Below the pieces are notes generated by a model. That model did no database searches. It saw only the letters and a program-made list of their open reading frames with translations, and had not been told where the DNA came from. Shown here piece by piece: positions 39,201-52,500 of a DNA stretch of 64,000 nucleotides (position 1 is its first letter; each line of letters begins with the position of its first letter). The translations under genes and the position numbers were made by a program. This stretch comes from Archivesica marissinica (lineage: Eukaryota > Mollusca > Bivalvia > Venerida > Vesicomyidae). The DNA lies in assembly GCA_014843695.1 (NCBI GenBank), contig CM026390.1, forward strand, positions 97,210,210 through 97,274,209. The letters are read 5' to 3'.

Positions 39201-42200
39201 ATGTGTATGAAGCTTGATACATGTTAGTGCTGTAGATGTAGGTGTGTGTAGGACGCTTGATACATGTTAGTGATGTAGATGTAGGAGTGTGTATGAAGCT
39301 TGATACATGGTAGTGCTGTAGATGTAGGTGTGTGTAGGACGCTTGATACATGGTAGTGCTGTAGATGTAGGAATGTGCTTGAAGCTTGATACATGTTAGT
39401 GCTGTAGATGTAGGAGTGTGTATGAAGCTTGATACATGTTAGTGCTGTATATGTAGGAGTGTGTATGAAGCTTGATACATGTTAGTGCTGTAGATGTAGC
39501 AGTGTGTAAGAAGCTTGATACATGTTAGTGCTGTAGATGTAGGTGTGTGTATGCAGCTTGATACATATTAGTGCTGTAGATGTAGGAGTGTGTATGAAGC
39601 TTCATATACATGTTAGTGCTGTAGATGTAGGAGTGTGTAGGACGTTTGATACATGTTAGAGCTGTAGATGTAGGAGTGTGTAGGAAGCTTGGTGCATGTT
39701 AGTGCTGTAGATGTAGGAGTGTGTAGGAAGATTGATACATGTTAGTGCTGTAGATGTAGGGGTCTGTATGAAGCTTTATACATGTTAGTGCTGTAGATGT
39801 AGGAGTGTGTAGGAAGCTAGGTGCATGTTAGTGCTGTAGATGTAGGAGTGTGTAGGAAGATTGATACATGTTAGTGCTGTAGATGTAGGAGTGTGTAGGA
39901 CGCTTGAGACATGTTAGTGCTGTAGATGTAGGAGTGTGTAGGACGCTTGATACATGTTAGTGCTGTAGATGTAGCAGTGTGTAGGACGTTTGATACATGT
40001 TAGAGCTGTAGATGTAGGAGTGTGTAGGACGTTTGATACATATTAGTGCTGTAGATGTAGGAGTGTGCATGGAGCTTGATACATGTTAGTGCTTTAGATG
40101 TAGGAGTGTGTAGGACGTTTGATACATGTTAGTGCTGTATATGTAGGAGTGGGTATGGAGCTTGATACATGTTAGTGCTGTAGATGAAGGAGTGTGTATT
40201 AAGCTTGATACATGTTAGTGCTGTAGATGTAGCAGTGTGTAGGAAGTTTGATACATGTTAGTGCTGTAGATGTAGGAGTGTGTAGGAAGTTTGATACATG
40301 TTAGTGCTGTAGATATAGAAGTGTGTATGGAGCTTGTTACATGTTAGTGCTGTAGATGCAGGAGTGTGTAGGACGTTTGATACATGTTAGTGCTGTAGAT
40401 GTAGGAGTGGGTATGGAGCTTGATACATGTTAGTGCTGTAGATGAAGGAGTGTATGAAGCTTGATACATGTTAGTGCTGTAGATGTAGCAGTGTGTAGGA
40501 AGATTGATACATGTTAGTGCAGTAGATGTAGGAGTGTGTAGGAAGTTTGAAACATGTTAGTGCTGTAGATGTAGGAGTGTGTATGGAGCTTGATACATGT
40601 TAGTGCTGTAGATGTAGGAGTGTGTAGGACGTTTGATACATGTTAGTGCTGTATATGTAGGAGTGTGTATGGAGCTTGATACATGTTAGTGCTGTATATG
40701 TAGGAGTGTGTATGAAGCTTGATATATGTTAGTGCTGTAGATGTAGGAGTGTGTATGAAGCTTGATACATGTAAGTACTGTTGATGTAGGAGTGTGTAGG
40801 AAGCTTGGTGCATGTTAGTGCTGTAGATGTAGGAGTGTGTAGGAGGATTGATACATGTTAGTGCTGTAGATGTAGTGGTCTGTATGAAGCTTGATACATG
40901 TTAGTGCTGTAGATATAGGAGTGTGTAGGAAGCTTGGTGCATGTTAGTGCTGTATATGTAGGGGTGTGTAGGAAGATTGATACATGTTAGTGCTGTAGAT
41001 GTAGGAGTGTGTATGACGCTTGATACATGTTAGTGCTGTAGATGTAGCAGTGTGTAGGACGTTTGATACATGTTAGAGCTGTAGATGTAGCAGTGTGTAT
41101 GACGTTTGATACATGTTAGTGCTGTAGATGTAGGAGTGTGTATGGAGCTTAATACATGTTAGTGTTGTAGATGTAGGAGTGTGTAGGACGTTTGATACAT
41201 GTTAGTGATGTATATGTAGGAGTGGGTATGGAGCTTGATACATGTTAGTGCTGTAGATGAAGGAGTGTATGAAGCTTGATACATGTTAGTGCTGTAGATG
41301 TAGCAGTGTGTAGGAAGATTGATACATGTTAGTGCAGTAGATGTATGAGTGTGTAGGAAGTTTGATACATGTTAGTGCTTTAGATGTAGGAGTGTGTATG
41401 GAGCTTGATACATGTTAGTGCTGTAGATATAGGAGTGTGTAGGACGTTTGATACTTGTTAGTGCTGTATATGTAGGAGTGTGTATGCAGCTTGATACATG
41501 TTAGTGCTGTATACGTATGAGTGTGTAGGAAGTTTGATACATGTTAGTGCTGTAGATGTAGGTGTGTGTATGACGCTTGATACATTATAGTACTGTAGAT
41601 GTAGGTGTGTGTATGCAGTTTGATACATGTTAGTGCTGTAGATGTAGGTGTGTGTAGGACGCTTGATACATGTTAGTGCTGTAGATGTAGGAGTGTGTAT
41701 GAAGCTTGATACATGTTAGTGCTGTAGATGTAGCAGTGTGTATGAAGCATGATACATGTTAGTGCTGTAGATGTAGGTGTGTGTATGACGCTTGATACAT
41801 TATAGTACTGTAGATGTAGGTGTGTGTATGCAGTTTGATACATGTTAGTGCTGTAGATGTTGCAATGTGCATGAAGTTTGATACATGTTAGTGCTGTAGA
41901 TGTAGGAGTGTGTATGACGCTTGATACATTATAGTACTGTAGATGTAGGTGTGTGTATGCAGTTTGATACATGTTAGTGCTGTAGATGTAGGTGTGTGTA
42001 GGACGCTTGATACATGTTAGTGCTGTAGATGTAGGAGTGTGTATGAAGCTTGATACATGTTACTGCTGTAGATGTAGCAGTGTGTATGAAGCATGATACA
42101 TGTTAGTGCTGTAGATGTAGGTGTGTTTAGGACGCTTGATACGTGTTGGTTCTGTAGATGTAGGAATGTGCATGAAGCTTGATACATGTTAGTGATGTAG

Positions 42201-45200
42201 ATGTAGCAGTGTGTATGAAGCTTGATACATGTTAGTGCTGTAGATGTAGGAGTGTGTAGGAAGATTTATACATGTTGGTGCTGTAGATGTAGGTGTGTGC
42301 ATGAAGCTTGATATATGTTAGTGCTGTAGATGTAGGAATGTGCATGAAGCTTGATACATGTTAGTGCTGTAGATGTGGCAGTGTGTATGAAGCATGATAC
42401 ATGTTAGTGCTGTAGATGTAGGTGTGTGTAGGACGCTTGATACATATTGGTTCTGTAGATGTAGGAATGTGCATGAAACTTGATACATGTTAGTGATGTA
42501 GATGTAGCAGTGTGTATGAAGCTTGATACATGTTAGTGCTGTAGATGTAGCAGTGTGTAGGACGTTTGATACATGTTAGTGCTGTAGATGTAGCAGTGTG
42601 TAGGACGTTTGATACATGTTAGAGCTGTAGATGTAGGAGTGTATGGGAAGCTTGGTGCATGTTATTGCTGTAGATGTAGGAGTGTGTATGCAGCTTGATA
42701 CATGTTGGTGCTGTAGATGTAGGAGTGTATGGAAAGCTTGATACATGTTAGTGCTGTAGAGGTAGCATTGTGTAGGACGTTTGATACATGTTAGAGCTGT
42801 AGATGTAGGAGTGTGTGGGACGTTTGATACATGTTAGTGCTGTAGATGTAGGAGTGTGTAGGAAGCTTGATACATGTTAGTGCTGTAGATGTAGGAGTGT
42901 GTAGGACGTTTGATACATGTTAGAGCTGTAGATGTAGCAGTGAGTATGAAGCTTGATACATGTAAGTGCTGTTGATGTAGGAGTGTGTAGGAAGCGTGGT
43001 GCATGTTAGTGCTGTAGATGTAGGAGTGTGTAGGACGATTGATACATGTTAGTGCTGTAGATGTAGGGGTCTGTATGAAGCTTGATACATGTTAGTGCTG
43101 TAGATGTAGGAGTGTGCAGGAAGCTTGGTGCATGTTAGTGCTGTATATGTAGGGGTGTGTAGGAAGATTGATACATATTAGTGCTGTAGATGTAGGAGTG
43201 TGTAGGACGCTTGATACATGTTAGTGCTGTAGATGTAGCAGTGTGTAGGACGTTTGATACATGTTAGAGCTGTAGATGTAGCAGTGTGTAGGACGTTTGA
43301 TACATGTTAGTGCTGTAGATGTAGGAGTGTGTAGGAAGTTTGATACATGTTAGTGCTGTAGATATAGGAGTGTGTATGGAGCTTAATACATGTTAGTGCT
43401 GTAGATGTAGGAGTGTGTAGGACGTTTGATACATGTTAGTGCTGTATATGTAGGAGTGGGTATGGAGCTTGATACATGTTAGTGCTGTAGATGAAGGAGT
43501 GTATGAAGCTTGATAGATGTTAGTGCTGTAGATGTAGCAGTGTGTAGGAAGATTGATACATGTTAGTGCAGTAGATGTAGGAGTGTGTAGGAAGTTTGAA
43601 ACATGTTAGTGCTGTAGATATAGGAGTGTGTATGGAGCTTAATACATGTTAGTGCTGTAGATGTAGGAGTGTGTAGGACGTTTGATACATGTTAGTGCTG
43701 TATATGTAGGAGTGGGTATGGAGCTTGATACATGTTTGTTCTGTAGATGAGGGAGTGTATGAAGCTTGATATATGTTAGTGCTGTAGATGTATCAGTGTG
43801 TAGGAAGATTGATACATGTTAGTGCAGTAGATGTAGGAGTGTGTAGGAAGTTTGAAACATGTTAGTGCTGTAGATGTAGGAGTGTGTATGGAGCTTGATA
43901 CATGTTAGTGCTGTAGATGTAGGAGTGTGTAGGACGTTTGATACATGTTAGTGCTGTATATGTAGGAGTGTGTAGGAAGTTTGATACAATTTAGTGCTGT
44001 AGATGTAGGTGTGTGTATGCAGCTTGATACATGTTAGTGCTCTAGATGTAGGAGTGTGTATGCAGCTTGATACATGTTAGTGCTGTAGATGTTGGAGTGT
44101 AGGAATCTTGATACATGTTAGTGCTGTAGATGTAGGTGTGTGTAGGACGCTTGATACATGTTAGTGCTGTAGATGTAGGAGTGTGTATGAAGCTTGATAC
44201 ATGTTAGAGCTGTAGATGTAGCAGTGTGTATGAAGCATGATACATGTTAGTGCTGTAGATTTAGGTTTGTGTAGGACGCTTAATACGTGTTGGTTCGGTA
44301 GATGTAGGAATGTGCATGAAGCTTGATACATGTTAGTGATGTAGATGTAGCAGTGTGTATGAAGCTTGATACATGTTAGTGCTGTAGATGTAGGAGTGTG
44401 TAGGATGCTTGATACATGTTAGTGCTGTAGATGTAGGAGTGTGTATGAAGCTTGATACATGTTAGTGCTGTAGATGTAGCAGTGTGTATGAAGCTTGATA
44501 CATGTTAGTGCTGTAGATGTAGGAGTGTGTAGGAAGATTTATACATGTTGGTGCTGTAGATGTAGGTGTGTGCATGAAGCTTGATACATGTTAGTGCTGT
44601 AGATGTAGGAATGTGAATGAAGCTTGATACATGTTAGTGCTGTAGATGTAGCAGTGTGTATGAAGCATGATACATGTTAGTGCTGTAGATGTAGGTGTTT
44701 GTAGGACGCTTGACACATGTTGGTTCTGTAGATGTAGGAATGTGCATGAAGCTTGATACATGTTAGTGATGTAGATGTAGCAGTGTGTATGAAGCTTGAT
44801 ACATGTTAGTGCTGTAGATGTAGCAGTATGTAGGACGTTTGATACATGTTAGTGCTGTAGATGTAGCAGTGTGTAGGACGTTTGATACATGTTAGAGCTG
44901 TAGATGTAGGAGTGTGTGGGAAGCTTGGTGCATGTTATTGCTGTAGATGTAGGAGTGTGTATGCAGCTTAATACATGTTAGTGCTGTAGATGTAGGAGTG
45001 TGTATGGAGCTTGATACATGTTGGTGCTGTAGATGTAGGAGTGTGTGGAAAGCTTGATACATGTTAGTGCTGTAGAGGTAGCATTGTGTAGGACGTTTGA
45101 TACATGTTAGAGCTGTAGATGTAGGAGTGTGTGGGACGTTTGATACATGTTAGTGCTGTAGATGTAGGAGTGTGTAGGAAGATTGATACATGTTAGTGCT

Positions 45201-45646
45201 GTAGATGTAGGAGTATGTAGGAAGATTGATACATGTTAGTGCTGTAGATGTAGGAGTGTGTATGCAGCTTGATACATGTTAGTGCTGTAGATGTAGGAGT
45301 GTTTATGCAGCTTGATACATGTTAGTGCTGTAGATGTAGGAGTGTTTATGCAGCTTGATACGTGTTAGTGCTGTAGATGTTGGAGTATGTAGGAAGCTTG
45401 ATACATGTTAGTGCTGTAGATGTAGCAGTGTGTAGGAAGTTTGATACATGGTAGTGCTGTAGATGTAGGAGTGTGTATGAAACTTGATACATGTTAGTGC
45501 TGTATATGTAGGAGTGTGTAGGACGTTTGATACATGTTAGTGTGGAGATGTAGGAGTGTGTATGACGTTTGATACATGTTAGTGTGGAGATGTAGGAGTG
45601 TGTATGACGTTTGATACATGTTAGTGCTGTAGATGTAGGAGTGTGT
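21283..45646 (-). repeat. 43-bp satellite array, reverse orientation (about 567 monomers)
   Basis: This is the same 43-bp monomer as in 7499-20282 but reverse-complemented throughout, with units reading GTGCTGTAGATGTAGGAGTG then TGTATGAAGCTTGATACATG plus TTA. Marker monomers containing GTGGTCTGTATGAAG lie near 21674, 27779, 32803, 36629 and 40874, so large blocks repeat with irregular spacing. Two stretches are perfectly uniform (about 24329-24810, 11 monomers; about 35025-35680, 15 monomers). Both ends of this contig are satellite, so it has no unique anchor inside the window. No gene is seen. Confidence 0.98.
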
Positions 45647-46646
45647 NNNNNNNNNNNNNNNNNNNNNNNNNNNNNNNNNNNNNNNNNNNNNNNNNNNNNN
45701 NNNNNNNNNNNNNNNNNNNNNNNNNNNNNNNNNNNNNNNNNNNNNNNNNNNNNNNNNNNNNNNNNNNNNNNNNNNNNNNNNNNNNNNNNNNNNNNNNNNN
45801 NNNNNNNNNNNNNNNNNNNNNNNNNNNNNNNNNNNNNNNNNNNNNNNNNNNNNNNNNNNNNNNNNNNNNNNNNNNNNNNNNNNNNNNNNNNNNNNNNNNN
45901 NNNNNNNNNNNNNNNNNNNNNNNNNNNNNNNNNNNNNNNNNNNNNNNNNNNNNNNNNNNNNNNNNNNNNNNNNNNNNNNNNNNNNNNNNNNNNNNNNNNN
46001 NNNNNNNNNNNNNNNNNNNNNNNNNNNNNNNNNNNNNNNNNNNNNNNNNNNNNNNNNNNNNNNNNNNNNNNNNNNNNNNNNNNNNNNNNNNNNNNNNNNN
46101 NNNNNNNNNNNNNNNNNNNNNNNNNNNNNNNNNNNNNNNNNNNNNNNNNNNNNNNNNNNNNNNNNNNNNNNNNNNNNNNNNNNNNNNNNNNNNNNNNNNN
46201 NNNNNNNNNNNNNNNNNNNNNNNNNNNNNNNNNNNNNNNNNNNNNNNNNNNNNNNNNNNNNNNNNNNNNNNNNNNNNNNNNNNNNNNNNNNNNNNNNNNN
46301 NNNNNNNNNNNNNNNNNNNNNNNNNNNNNNNNNNNNNNNNNNNNNNNNNNNNNNNNNNNNNNNNNNNNNNNNNNNNNNNNNNNNNNNNNNNNNNNNNNNN
46401 NNNNNNNNNNNNNNNNNNNNNNNNNNNNNNNNNNNNNNNNNNNNNNNNNNNNNNNNNNNNNNNNNNNNNNNNNNNNNNNNNNNNNNNNNNNNNNNNNNNN
46501 NNNNNNNNNNNNNNNNNNNNNNNNNNNNNNNNNNNNNNNNNNNNNNNNNNNNNNNNNNNNNNNNNNNNNNNNNNNNNNNNNNNNNNNNNNNNNNNNNNNN
46601 NNNNNNNNNNNNNNNNNNNNNNNNNNNNNNNNNNNNNNNNNNNNNN
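45647..46646. other. Assembly gap, 1000 N
   Basis: This is a second gap of exactly 1000 N. It separates the 43-bp satellite from an unrelated 22-bp satellite, so the junction between the two families is not seen. Confidence 0.99.
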
Positions 46647-47105
46647 CTACCACCTAGCACCAGGCTACCTACCACCTAGCACCAGGCTACCTACCACCTA
46701 GCACCAGGCTACCTACCACCAGGCTACCTACCACCAGGCTACCTACCACCAGGCTACCACCTAGCACCAGGCTACCTACCACCTAGCACCAGGCTACCTA
46801 CCACCTAGCACCAGGCTACCTACCACCTAGCACCAGGCTACCTACCACCTAGCACCAGGCTACCTACCACCTAGCACCAGGCTACCTACCACCTAGCACC
46901 AGCTACCTACCACCTAGCACCAGGTTACCTACCACCTAGCACCAGGCTACCTACCACCTAGCACCAGGCTCCTAGCACCAGGCTACCTACCACCTATTGC
47001 ACCAGACTACCTACCACCTAGCACCAGGCTACCATCTAGCAACCATCTACCACCAGGCAACCATCTACCACCAGGCTACCATCTACCACCATTTAGCATC
47101 AGGCT
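46647..47105. repeat. 22-bp satellite
   Basis: Tandem units combine CTACCACCTAGCACCAGG with CTAC, 22 bp in the regular part. Shortened units occur near 46715-46760 and 46965-46985. The core CTACCACCTAGCA is shared with the 17-bp array that follows, so the two are variants of one family: the 17-bp form has ATAAC where the 22-bp form has a longer CCAGG-containing spacer. Confidence 0.93.
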
Positions 47106-49411
47106 ACCACCTAGCGAAACCTACCATCTAGCATAATCTACCACCTAGCATAACCTACCATCTAGCATAACCTACCACCTAGCGTAATCTACCACCTAGC
47201 GTAATCTACCACCTAGCATAACCTACTATCTAGCATAACCTACCATCTAGCGTAACCTACCACCTAGCGTAACCTACCATCTAGCGCAACCTACCATTTA
47301 GTGTAACCTACCATCTAGCATAACCTCATACCATCTAGTGTAACCTACCATCTAGCATAACCTACCATCTAGCATAACCTCCTACCATCTAGCATAACCT
47401 ACCATCTAGTGTAACGTACCACCTAGCGTAACCTACCACCTAGCATAACCTACCACCTAGCATAATCTACCATCTAGCATAACCTACCACCTAGCGTAAC
47501 ATACCACTTAGCATAATCTACCATAACCTACCATCTAGCATAACCTACCATCTAGCATAACCTACCACCTAGTGTAACGTACCACCTAGTGTAACCTACC
47601 ATCTAGCATAACCTACCACCTAGCGTAACCTACCATCTAGCATAACCTACCACCTAGCATAACCTACCATCTAGCATAACCTACCATCTAGCATAACCTA
47701 CCATCTAGCATAACCTACCATCTAGCATAACCTACCATCTAGCATAACCTACCACCTAGCGTAACCTACCACCTAGTGTAACCTACCACCTAGCGTAACC
47801 TACCACCTAGCATAACCTACCACCTAGTATAACCTACCACCTAGCATAACCTACCATCTAGCGTAATCTACCACCTAGCATAACCTACCATCTAGCGTAA
47901 CCTACCACCTAGTGTAACCTACCACCTAGCATAACCTACCACCTAGCATAACCTACCACCTAGTGTAACCTACCACCTAGCGTAACCTACCACCTAGCGT
48001 AACCTACCACCTAGCATAATCTACCACCTAGCATAACCTACCACCTAGCGTAACCTACGACCTAGTGTAACCTACCACCTAGCGTAACCTACCATCTAGC
48101 GTAATCTACCACCTAGCATAACCTACCACCTAGCGTAACCTACCACCTAGTGTAACCTACCACCTAGCGTAACCTACCACCTAGCATAACCTACCACCTA
48201 GTGTAACCTACCACCTAGCGTAACCTACCACCTAGCATAACCTACCACCTAGCGTAACCTACCACCTAACATAACCTACCACCTAGTGTAACCTACCATC
48301 TAGCGTAATCTACCACCTAGCATAACCTACCACCTAGCATAACCCTACCACCTAGCATAACCTACCATCTAGCATAACCTACCATCTAGCATAACCTACC
48401 ACCTAGCGTAACCTACCACCTAGCATAACCTACCACCTAGCATAACCTACCACCTAGCATAACCTACCACCTAGAGTAACCTACCACCTAGCGTAACCTA
48501 CCATCTAGCATAACCTACCACCTAGCATAACCTACCACCTAGCATAACCTACCACCTAGAGTAACCTACCACCTAGCGTAACCTAGCATCTAGCATAATC
48601 TACCACCTAGCATAACCTACCATCTAGCGTAACCTACCACCTAGTGTAACCTACCACCTAGCATAACCTACCACCTAGCATAACCTACCACCTAGTGTAA
48701 CCTACCACCTAGCGTAACCTACCACCTAGCGTAACCTACCACCTAGCGTAACCTACCATCTAGCGTAATCTACCACCTAGCATAACCTACCATAACCTAC
48801 CACCTAGTGTAACCTACCACCTAGTGTAACCTACCACCTAGCGTAACCTACCATCTAGCATAATCTACCATCTAGCGTAATCTACCATAACATACCACCT
48901 AGCGTAACCTACCACCTAGCGTAACCTACCATCTAGCGTAATCTACCATAACCTACCACCTAGCGTAACCTACCACCTAGTGTAACCTACCACCTAGCAT
49001 AACCTACCACCTAGCGTAACCTACCACCTAGCATAACCTACCACCTAGTGTAACCTACCATCTAGCGTAATCTACCACCTAGCATAACCTACCACCTAGT
49101 GTACCTACCACCTAGCGTAACCTACACCTAGCGTAACCTACCATCTAGCATAACCTACCACCTACACCTAGTGTAACCTACCATCTAGCGTAACCTACCA
49201 TCTAGTGTAACCTACCACCTAGCCTAACCTACCACCTAGTGTAACCTACCACCTAGCGTAACCTACCACCTAGCACAACCTACCACCTAGCGTAACCTAC
49301 CACCTAGCATAACCTACCACCTAGCGCAACCTACCACCTAGCATAACCTACCACCTAGCATAACCTACCACCTAGCATAACCTACCACCTAGCATAACCT
49401 ACCACCTAGCA
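47106..49411. repeat. 17-bp satellite, about 135 copies
   Basis: Tandem 17-bp units of the type CATAACCTACCACCTAG. The variable dinucleotide after CTAG is CG, CA or TG (GCGTAAC, GCATAAC, GTGTAAC), which is the set expected from deamination of a methylated CpG. A second site alternates ACC and ATC. The last unit ends CTAGCACCAG, like the 22-bp form. The array starts about 25 bp downstream, in the gene's direction, of the donor of the BTB-BACK exon at 49435-49544, and so lies in its following intron. Confidence 0.95.
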
Positions 49412-49434
49412 CCAGACTGAAGACAGTAACAAAC

Positions 49435-49544
49435 CTAGTTAGTGCGAGAGCTTCAACCTCCATTTGTAAATGTTCAGGTATATCGTGGAACACTTCACTA
49501 CTGGTTAACACAGGGTGTTCATTGATGTAACACAAACAGCTGTC
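49435..49544 (-). CDS. BTB-BACK gene exon 6 of those visible (BACK region)
   Basis: 110 bp. The acceptor is GTATGTTTCAG before GACAGCTGT, and the donor is ACTAG followed by GTTTGT. It encodes DSCLCYINEHPVLTSSEVF and then HDIPEHLQMEVEALALT, with the C-x-YI-x-EH pattern typical of BACK domains. It begins in phase 0, matching the preceding exon's end, and ends after two bases of a codon. The donor is weaker than the others. The next exon is not visible: the following intron runs into the 17-bp satellite and then a gap. Confidence 0.78.
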
Positions 49545-52500
49545 CTGAAACATACATCATATCACTGCAAATTACATACAAAACAACATGCTAAAATAGT
49601 TTGTGGGCACACTTCATGTAGCAATAAAGTAGTTCAGGTTATATGGCAAGTCTCCTCTGGTTCTTTTACATGCACGGTGTAAAGCACCGACACGAGACCT
49701 CGGTTTAACGTCCCATCTGAAAGACTGTTAAGCGTGTTAACCACTATTGCTTTACCCGCTGTTGTTTATTTATTCCTGATGTGTAATTACATGCTTTAGT
49801 TGTTTAGAACTATGGATTAATGTATTGTCTATGGACTATAGGCTTCTCAACAGTACACTGTGAGTAAATTGCAGTTGGTAAATATCTTCTACTTTTTTAT
49901 CCGAAAATTAATCGCATTATTTTCTGCAACTAAGTGAGTGAGTGAGTATTTGGTTTAACGGTGCATCAGCACAGTTCAGGCTATATCGTGTCGGGTTAAG
50001 TATATTGTATACAAGATATTTTTTCTGCAGCTAAATAAAAAGAAACATCGCTAGTTCTATAAAATAATCTCACAGAGTTATTCCCCATTATCCCATCTGC
50101 TGCTCATTGCAATCTCGGCTCCAAATAGCAAACCAAATTTATTTGCGAGGTAGCAACTTTGCAGATTTTCTGCCAGATAATAGAGCTAAGTTGAGTTTGC
50201 TCATCAAACCAGTGGAAGACGAAGTATCTGGACAAAAAGCCTGAAAAAGGAGACGATTTCGCCCACTTTGCGATTTCGCCCACTTTGCGATTTCGCCCAC
50301 TTTGCCCTCAAAGTTAAACCCTACTAGAATGATAAGTTTAGTTTAACTTCCGATTTACCTCAAAACAACATATATCTCTACAGACTAAATGCCTCGATAT
50401 ATTACCTTCAATGTGTTGGCAGTGAGTTGATCAGCTAGACTGAGCAGATAGAATATCGTTTCATCATCGATGTGGTGCTTTAATGCATGCTCGCATCTCG
50501 ACCGCAGACTCACAGTCTGTATAGAAATATTACAATGCTTTACTGCAAAATACTACAATGGTATCAAATCAAATTTTATTTATCAGGTCAGGTAAAGTAT
50601 TAACAAGGTTTGTCTTCCAGCCAAGGTTGGAGGGAGAAACTTACATGATATCTATCAGCCATGGTTAGAGGAAGAAACTTACATGATATCTATCAGCCAG
50701 TGTTGGAGGGAGAAACTTACATGATATCTACGAGCCATGGTTAGAGGGAGAAACGTACATGATATCTGTCAGCCAGTGTTGGAGGGAGAAACTTACATGA
50801 TATCTACGAGCCAGGGTTGGAGGAAGAAACGTACATGATATATGTCAGCTCAGGGTTGGAGGAAGAAACTTACATGATATATGTCAGCCCAGGGTTGGAG
50901 GGAGAAACTTACATGATATATGTCAGCCCAGGGTTGGAGGAGAAACTTACATGATATTGTCAGCCCAGGTTGGAGGAAGAAACTTACATGATATCTGTCA
51001 GCCCAAGGTTGGAGGAAGAAACTTACATGATATATATCAGCCAGGGTTGGAGGAAGAAACTTACATGATATATGTCAGCCCAGGGTTGGAGGAAGAAACT
51101 TACATGATATCTGTCAGCCCAGGGTTGGAGGAAGAAACGTACATGATATCTGTCAGCCCAGGGTTGGAGGAAGAAACTTACATGATATATGTCAGCCATG
51201 GTTAGAGGGACAAACTTACATGATATCTGTCAGCCATGGTTAGAGGAAGAAACTTACATGATATCAATCAGCCATGGTTAGAGGAAGAAACTTACATGAT
51301 ATCTACCAGCCAGGGTTAGAGGAAGAAACTTACATGATATATGTCAGCCCAGGGTTAGAGGGAGAAACTTACATGATATCTGTCAGCCATGGTTAGAGGG
51401 AGAAACTTACATGATATCTACCAGCCAGGGTTAGAGGGAGAAACTTACATGATATCTACCAGCCAGGGTTAGAGGAAGAAACTTACATGATATATGTCAG
51501 CCCAGGGTTAGAGGGAGAAACTCACATGATATCTGTCAGCCCATGATTGGAGGAAGAAACTTACATGATATCTACCAGCCAGGGTTAGAGGAAGAAACTT
51601 ACATGATATCTGTCAGCCCAGGGTTAGAGGGAGAAACTTACATGATATCTGTCAGCCATGGTTAGAGGGAGAAACTTACATGATATCTACCAGCCAGGGT
51701 TAGAGGGAGAAACTTACATGATATCTACCAGCCAGGGTTAGAGGAAGAAACTTACATGATATATGTCAGCCCAGGGTTAGAGGGAGAAACTTACATGATA
51801 TCTGTCAGCCCATGTTGGAGGAAGAAACTTACATGATATCTACCAGCCAGGGTTGGAGGAAGAAACTTACATGATATCTGTCAGCCAGGGTTAGAGGGAG
51901 AAACTTACATGATATCTGTCAGCCATGGTTGGAGGGAGAAACTTACATGATATCTGTCAGCCAGGGTTAGAGGGAGAAACTTACATGATATCTACCAGCC
52001 AGGGTTGGAGGAAGAAACTTACATGATATCTGTCAGCCCAGGGTTGGAGGGAGAAACTTACATGATATCTGTCAGCCCAGGGTTAGAGGAAGAAACTTAC
52101 ATGATATCAATCAGCCAGGGTTGGAGGAAGAAACTTACATGATATATGTCAGCCCAGGGTTGGAGGGAGAAACTTACATGATATATGTCAGCCCAGGGTT
52201 GGAGGAAGAAACTTACATGATATCTGTCAGCCAGGTTGGAGGGAGAAACTTACATGATATATGTCAGCCAGGGTTGGAGGGAGAAACTTACATGATATCT
52301 GTCAGCCAGGTTGGGGGTTTGTTTGCAGGGTTGGAGGAAGAAACTTACATGATATCTTCAGCCAGGTTGGAGGGAGAAACTTACATGATATCTGTCAGCC
52401 AGTGTTGGAGGGAGAAACTTACATGATATCTGTCAGCCAGGGTCATCATATCTGCCACTTGTTCTGTTGCCAAATCATTCATGTCTAACTGACCACTATA

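Noticed and set aside
7499..45646. CRISPR array
   Set aside because: Monomers are directly adjacent without unique spacers, and the window is eukaryotic.
45346..46701. Long open frames across the second gap
   Set aside because: They are made of unknown bases plus repeat sequence; no gene is supported.
50951..52488. Plus-strand EEETYMISVSPGL-type repeat frames
   Set aside because: They are antisense to the splice-junction minisatellite and open because many units are 39 bp; there is no independent support.
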